Origin: Flavobacterium aquidurense
GTDB lineage: Bacteria; Bacteroidota; Bacteroidia; Flavobacteriales; Flavobacteriaceae
NCBI RefSeq assembly: GCF_001404985.1
Contig: NZ_JRLF01000014.1
Span: 1 to 64,000, forward strand
Length of the DNA: 64,000 nucleotides
Reading direction: 5' to 3'
Positions 61,152 through 64,000 of this stretch are shown here, piece by piece (within the stretch, counting starts at the first letter, position 1; the number at the start of each line of letters is the position of its first letter). The notes beneath the pieces are model-generated. The model was not told the DNA's origin and made no database searches. It saw nothing but the letters and a program-made list of their open reading frames with translations. Position numbers and translations under genes: made by a program.

Positions 61152-61523
61152 TTAGAACGGTAAATCGTCTGGTTCGTCTTCGTTTAAATTAGTTGCTGGT
61201 GCAAAAGCTTCTGCAGCAGGCATAGGAGGAGTTTGTCCAGGACCTTCAGGTGCTAATCTTTCAATTCTCCAACCTTGAATACTATTGAAATATCTGGTTT
61301 CTCCTTGTGGATTAACCCATTCTCTTCCTCTTAAATTGATAGAAACTTTTACTGCCTCACCTTGTTTGTAGCTACTTAATAAATCACATTTATCTTGCGT
61401 AAATTCGATCAAAATATGCTGTGGATACTGCTCATCTGTGGTAACAACCAACTCTCTTTTTTTGAATGCAGCACTAACTTGTTGCTCTGGGTTAACCACT
61501 TTTACTTTTCCTGTAACTTCCAT
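61152..61523 (-). CDS. DUF3127 protein with OB-fold-like core and SSB-type acidic C-terminal tip
   Basis: 123 residues. The core (1-85) reads MEVTGKVKVVNPEQQVSAAF, YPQHILIEFTQDKCDLL and INLRGREWVNPQGETRYFNS, matching the DUF3127 family predicted to be OB-fold. A Pro/Ala linker follows and the protein ends EDEPDDLPF. This tip closely resembles the DDIPF tail of single-strand DNA-binding protein, which recruits repair and replication proteins. I infer a nucleic-acid-binding SSB-like role. It lies 31 bp after the flavin-reductase gene. Confidence 0.85.
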   Translation of the reverse strand: MEVTGKVKVVNPEQQVSAAFKKRELVVTTDEQYPQHILIEFTQDKCDLLSSYKQGEAVKVSINLRGREWVNPQGETRYFNSIQGWRIERLAPEGPGQTPPMPAAEAFAPATNLNEDEPDDLPF

Positions 61524-61554
61524 CTTCTTCTATATTAATTATTGTTTCTTTTCT

Positions 61555-62430
61555 TTATTTTTTTGCTAAAAGCACTTTCCATGCGGATGAAATATCATCA
61601 TTGTTAAGATATTTTTTAGCTTCTAAATGTACTTTTTCCTGATCATCTGAGCTGAGCACTCCTTTTACGGAAAAGTTTTCTTTCACAAATATACTAACTT
61701 CTTCCGTTGTAGGCAAGGATTCAATATTACCTAATTTGCCAAGATCGTTTCCGTTAAAAACGGGGCTTTCCTTGATGTAATTTGGTATAACATCAACTCC
61801 AACTCCCAATGTTGTCAAGGGTTTTGGCACTTCAAACAATCCTTGATTAGATCTTGAATACCAATTACTTCCTAATCTCGAAACCAGGTCAATTTTATGC
61901 TGATCAATGGCTCCGTCTTCATCTAAAACAGATTCATGGATATGAATTTTTACTACTTCGCAAAGAATCAAATTTCCTGCTCCGCCCTGATCTCCTAACG
62001 GAATAATTTGTGTGACTTTGCACTCAAACTGCACGGGAGACTCTTTTACACGATATGGTTTTACAAAATCTGACGGAATTTGTGTTAACCCTGCTTTTAT
62101 AAATTCATTTACACCATCACCATATTCAGTACTTGCTAATGATGTTTGTTGTACCAAGTCATAATTTACGACATTAATCACTACTTCACGTGTTGCTTCT
62201 GCATTGATTAAGGTATGTTTTACAGTATTGTCACGAACACGACGAGCAGGTGAGAAAACCAAAATTGGCGGATTGGCACTGAACACATTAAAGAAACTAA
62301 AAGGAGACAAATTCGGGATTCCTTTTGCACTAATCGTACTGGCAAATGCAATGGGTCTTGGTCCGACAGCACTTTGCAGATAACCTTGTAATTTTGCCGT
62401 AGTAATTTCTTTAGGATCGATGCTAATCAT
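61555..62430 (-). CDS. Flavin reductase-like (FMN-binding split barrel) protein
   Basis: 291 residues. The flavin_reduct/flavoredoxin domain (1-190) is visible from GPRPIAFASTISAKGIPNLS, SPFSFFNVFSANPPILVFSP and HESVLDEDG. The last ~70 residues are an additional helical segment not typical of the core. It probably binds FMN and reduces flavins or small substrates in the cytoplasm. It is first in a two-gene unit with the DUF3127 gene. A -7-like TACTTTTG lies at 62476-62469. Confidence 0.88.
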   Translation of the reverse strand: MISIDPKEITTAKLQGYLQSAVGPRPIAFASTISAKGIPNLSPFSFFNVFSANPPILVFSPARRVRDNTVKHTLINAEATREVVINVVNYDLVQQTSLASTEYGDGVNEFIKAGLTQIPSDFVKPYRVKESPVQFECKVTQIIPLGDQGGAGNLILCEVVKIHIHESVLDEDGAIDQHKIDLVSRLGSNWYSRSNQGLFEVPKPLTTLGVGVDVIPNYIKESPVFNGNDLGKLGNIESLPTTEEVSIFVKENFSVKGVLSSDDQEKVHLEAKKYLNNDDISSAWKVLLAKK

Positions 62431-62468
62431 AGAATTTTCGTTTTAACCGAATCTCATTTCGGCAAGTA

Positions 62469-62476
62469 CAAAAGTA
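62469..62476 (-). promoter_or_regulatory. Possible -7 box of the flavin reductase gene
   Basis: TACTTTTG on the minus strand, with TTTG at 62496-62493 only 16 bp upstream, slightly short. Confidence 0.4.
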
Positions 62477-62593
62477 TAGAAATCGTTTTTGCCAAAGAAA
62501 TAGTTTAGGACTTAAAAACAAAAAAATCTTTTAAAGTCCCACAAAATATTAAATGTGTTTATTTCGTTATATTTATACCTCAAAAATTAGTTT

Positions 62594-63742
62594 ATGCGCT
62601 TTTCTGAAAGTAGAAATACAACTCGTTGGATCATTATTTTTATCTCCTTTTTAATCATTTCGCTGATTCTTTGGAATACTTATACGTTTTTTCAAATTTT
62701 CAAAAATGAAGAACGGTTAAAAATGAACCTTTGGGCAAATGCACAAAAAACATTGGTTAATGCTGATGAAAATACAGATCTAGATTTACCGCTTAATATT
62801 TTAAACAATAACACCTCTGTTCCGGTTATGCTCACAATGTATGACAAAGTGATCAGTTCTGTAAATGTTCCTGAAGAGGTTCTGGCAGACAAGAAGAAAT
62901 CAATGTCGTATCTAAATAATTTAAAAAACGAAAATGAGCCTATTATTATCGAATATGCGCCTGGAAAACATCAGGAAGTATATTACGGAAACTCTGCGTT
63001 GCTTAATAAACTTAAATACTATCCCGTTGCTTTATTATTAATCATCTTTTTGTTTGGTGCTTTAATTTATAACTTCTACAAAAGCACAAAAATGGCTACT
63101 CAAAATAAACTTTGGGCAGGAATGGCAAAAGAGACAGCGCATCAAATTGGTACTCCTTTATCTTCATTAATTGGTTGGGTCGAAATATTAAAAACAGAAG
63201 AAATTGATCCATCAATAACTATAGAAATAGAAAAAGATATTGAACGATTACAAACTATTACAGATCGTTTTTCTAAAATTGGCTCGGTTCCGATTTTAGA
63301 GGAAATAGACATTGTTGCAACAACTTTACATACTTACGAGTATCTACAATCCCGTTTTTCTAAGCAGGTTGCTTTTTCATATCATGCTCCAAAAGAGCCT
63401 ATTCTGGCTATGATAAACCCAACATTACACAGCTGGACGATTGAGAATTTAATAAAAAATGCAATTGATGCCATGAAAGGCAAAGGATTTCTGGATCTTC
63501 AAATTGAACAAGATACTCATCATGTAAAAATAAACGTGAAAGATTCCGGAACCGGAATTTCTAAAAAACAATTTAAAACGATATTCGAACCGGGGTTTAC
63601 TACAAAAAAACGCGGTTGGGGATTGGGGCTTTCTTTAACCAAACGTATAGTTGAAGAATATCATAGTGGGAAAATAAAGGTCCTTCATTCTGAAATTGGA
63701 AAAGGAACTACATTTCAAATTTCTCTAAATAAAAAAGTGTAG
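62594..63742 (+). CDS. Sensor histidine kinase (orphan)
   Basis: 382 residues. TM1 is about 12-34, a periplasmic region runs to about 135 and TM2 is about 140-160. The phospho-acceptor region reads AKETAHQIGTPLSSLIGWVE (His near 188), an H-box variant with IGTPLSS as in NtrY-like or WalK-distant kinases. The ATPase domain has NLIKNAIDAMKGKG, DSGTGISKKQFKTIFEPGF and the G2 box RGWGLGLSLTKRI. No response regulator is adjacent. A terminator hairpin overlaps the stop codon. Confidence 0.92.
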   Translation: MRFSESRNTTRWIIIFISFLIISLILWNTYTFFQIFKNEERLKMNLWANAQKTLVNADENTDLDLPLNILNNNTSVPVMLTMYDKVISSVNVPEEVLADKKKSMSYLNNLKNENEPIIIEYAPGKHQEVYYGNSALLNKLKYYPVALLLIIFLFGALIYNFYKSTKMATQNKLWAGMAKETAHQIGTPLSSLIGWVEILKTEEIDPSITIEIEKDIERLQTITDRFSKIGSVPILEEIDIVATTLHTYEYLQSRFSKQVAFSYHAPKEPILAMINPTLHSWTIENLIKNAIDAMKGKGFLDLQIEQDTHHVKINVKDSGTGISKKQFKTIFEPGFTTKKRGWGLGLSLTKRIVEEYHSGKIKVLHSEIGKGTTFQISLNKKV

Positions 63743-63766
63743 CAAAAATTACTTTACTACACTTTT
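63732..63766 (+). terminator. Terminator overlapping the histidine kinase stop codon
   Basis: AAAAGTGTAG (63733-63742) and CTACACTTTT (63757-63766). The stop TAG (63740-63742) is inside the stem. Confidence 0.8.
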
Positions 63767-63813
63767 CTATGTTTTTGTCGGGACTTCGACTTCGTTTAGC
63801 CTGACATTAGGTT

Positions 63814-64000
63814 TTACAAATTTGCCTGAATACTTTTAGCCAAAGTTTCAAATTCTTCTTTATAAAGTGACACTTTATCATGAAAACGCATTTCATCCAT
63901 ATGGTTTAATGGAATTAAATGAACGTGTGCATGAGGAACTTCTAATCCTACAACTGCAATACCAACCCTTTTGCAAGGAACGGTTTTTTCTAAAGCAATT
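63814..64000 (-). CDS. HIT family hydrolase, C-terminal part (runs off the right edge)
   Basis: I translated the last 62 codons on the minus strand. They read ALEKTVPCKRVGIAVVGLEV, then PHAHVHLIPLNHMDEMRF, ending AKSIQANL. HAHVHLIP is the histidine-triad catalytic motif of HIT nucleotide hydrolases or transferases. The N-terminal half is outside the window. Confidence 0.88.
   Translation of the reverse strand, partial: IALEKTVPCKRVGIAVVGLEVPHAHVHLIPLNHMDEMRFHDKVSLYKEEFETLAKSIQANL

Overview
The window is a chromosomal segment of a member of the Bacteroidota, almost certainly a Flavobacterium close to F. johnsoniae. The evidence is low GC content, -7 boxes of the form TAnnTTTG in place of TATAAT, weak Shine-Dalgarno signals, an alternative complex III operon fused to an aa3 oxidase operon, a DUF2723 protein, DUF3127, GxxExxY and SD-rich lipoproteins. 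I see no prophage, transposase, CRISPR array or rRNA. Most genes are housekeeping. The accessory interest lies in small genes, leaders and repeats.

Layout. 1-2136 is the N-terminal part of a large secreted surface protein that runs off the left edge. 2613-5916 is ruvB, a cytochrome P450 and queG (minus strand). 6092-17484 is a twelve-kilobase respiratory operon, actABCDEF followed by oxidase subunits II and I, read leftward from a clear promoter near 17.6 kb. A divergent SPOR-domain gene shares that promoter region. 18.4-24.1 kb holds a PAP2-type phosphatase and the rimP-nusA-infB operon, whose leader carries a terminator-like hairpin. 24.2-27.5 kb holds a universal stress protein, an aldehyde dehydrogenase and an AraC regulator. 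27.6-27.9 kb holds two tandem tRNA-Gln genes inside a 168-bp duplication. 28.1-33.7 kb holds a DUF2723 membrane protein, a polysaccharide deacetylase, a thioredoxin fold without cysteines and a membrane metallophosphatase.

33.9-36.9 kb is the most interesting locus. Three paralogous tiny secreted Lys/Ala-rich proteins flank a histidine kinase/response regulator pair. Two of their promoters carry the same direct repeat (TGAAGA-N5-TGAAGA, 11-bp period) at an identical distance from the -7 box, which looks like a binding site for the neighbouring OmpR-type regulator. Two of the three genes also share a duplicated terminator.

37.2-46.5 kb holds polA, a LacI regulator, two Tat-type ferritin-like proteins and the ribosomal genes rplM-rpsI-rpsB-tsf, with candidate structured leaders before rplM and rpsB. 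46.9-51.8 kb holds a Dcp peptidase, a queuosine-precursor transporter, two lipoproteins and tag. 51.9-59.6 kb is a TPP-riboswitch-controlled thiamine operon (thiS, thiC, a ThiE/TenI paralog, thiD, thiE, thiG, thiH, thiF), interrupted by a dispersed repeat and by a GxxExxY gene bracketed by repeats. 59.6-64 kb holds a MOSC protein, aat, an SSB-like DUF3127 protein, a flavin reductase, a histidine kinase and the end of a HIT gene.

Several families of inverted or dispersed intergenic repeats occur between genes. All functions are read from motifs and context; no database search was possible.
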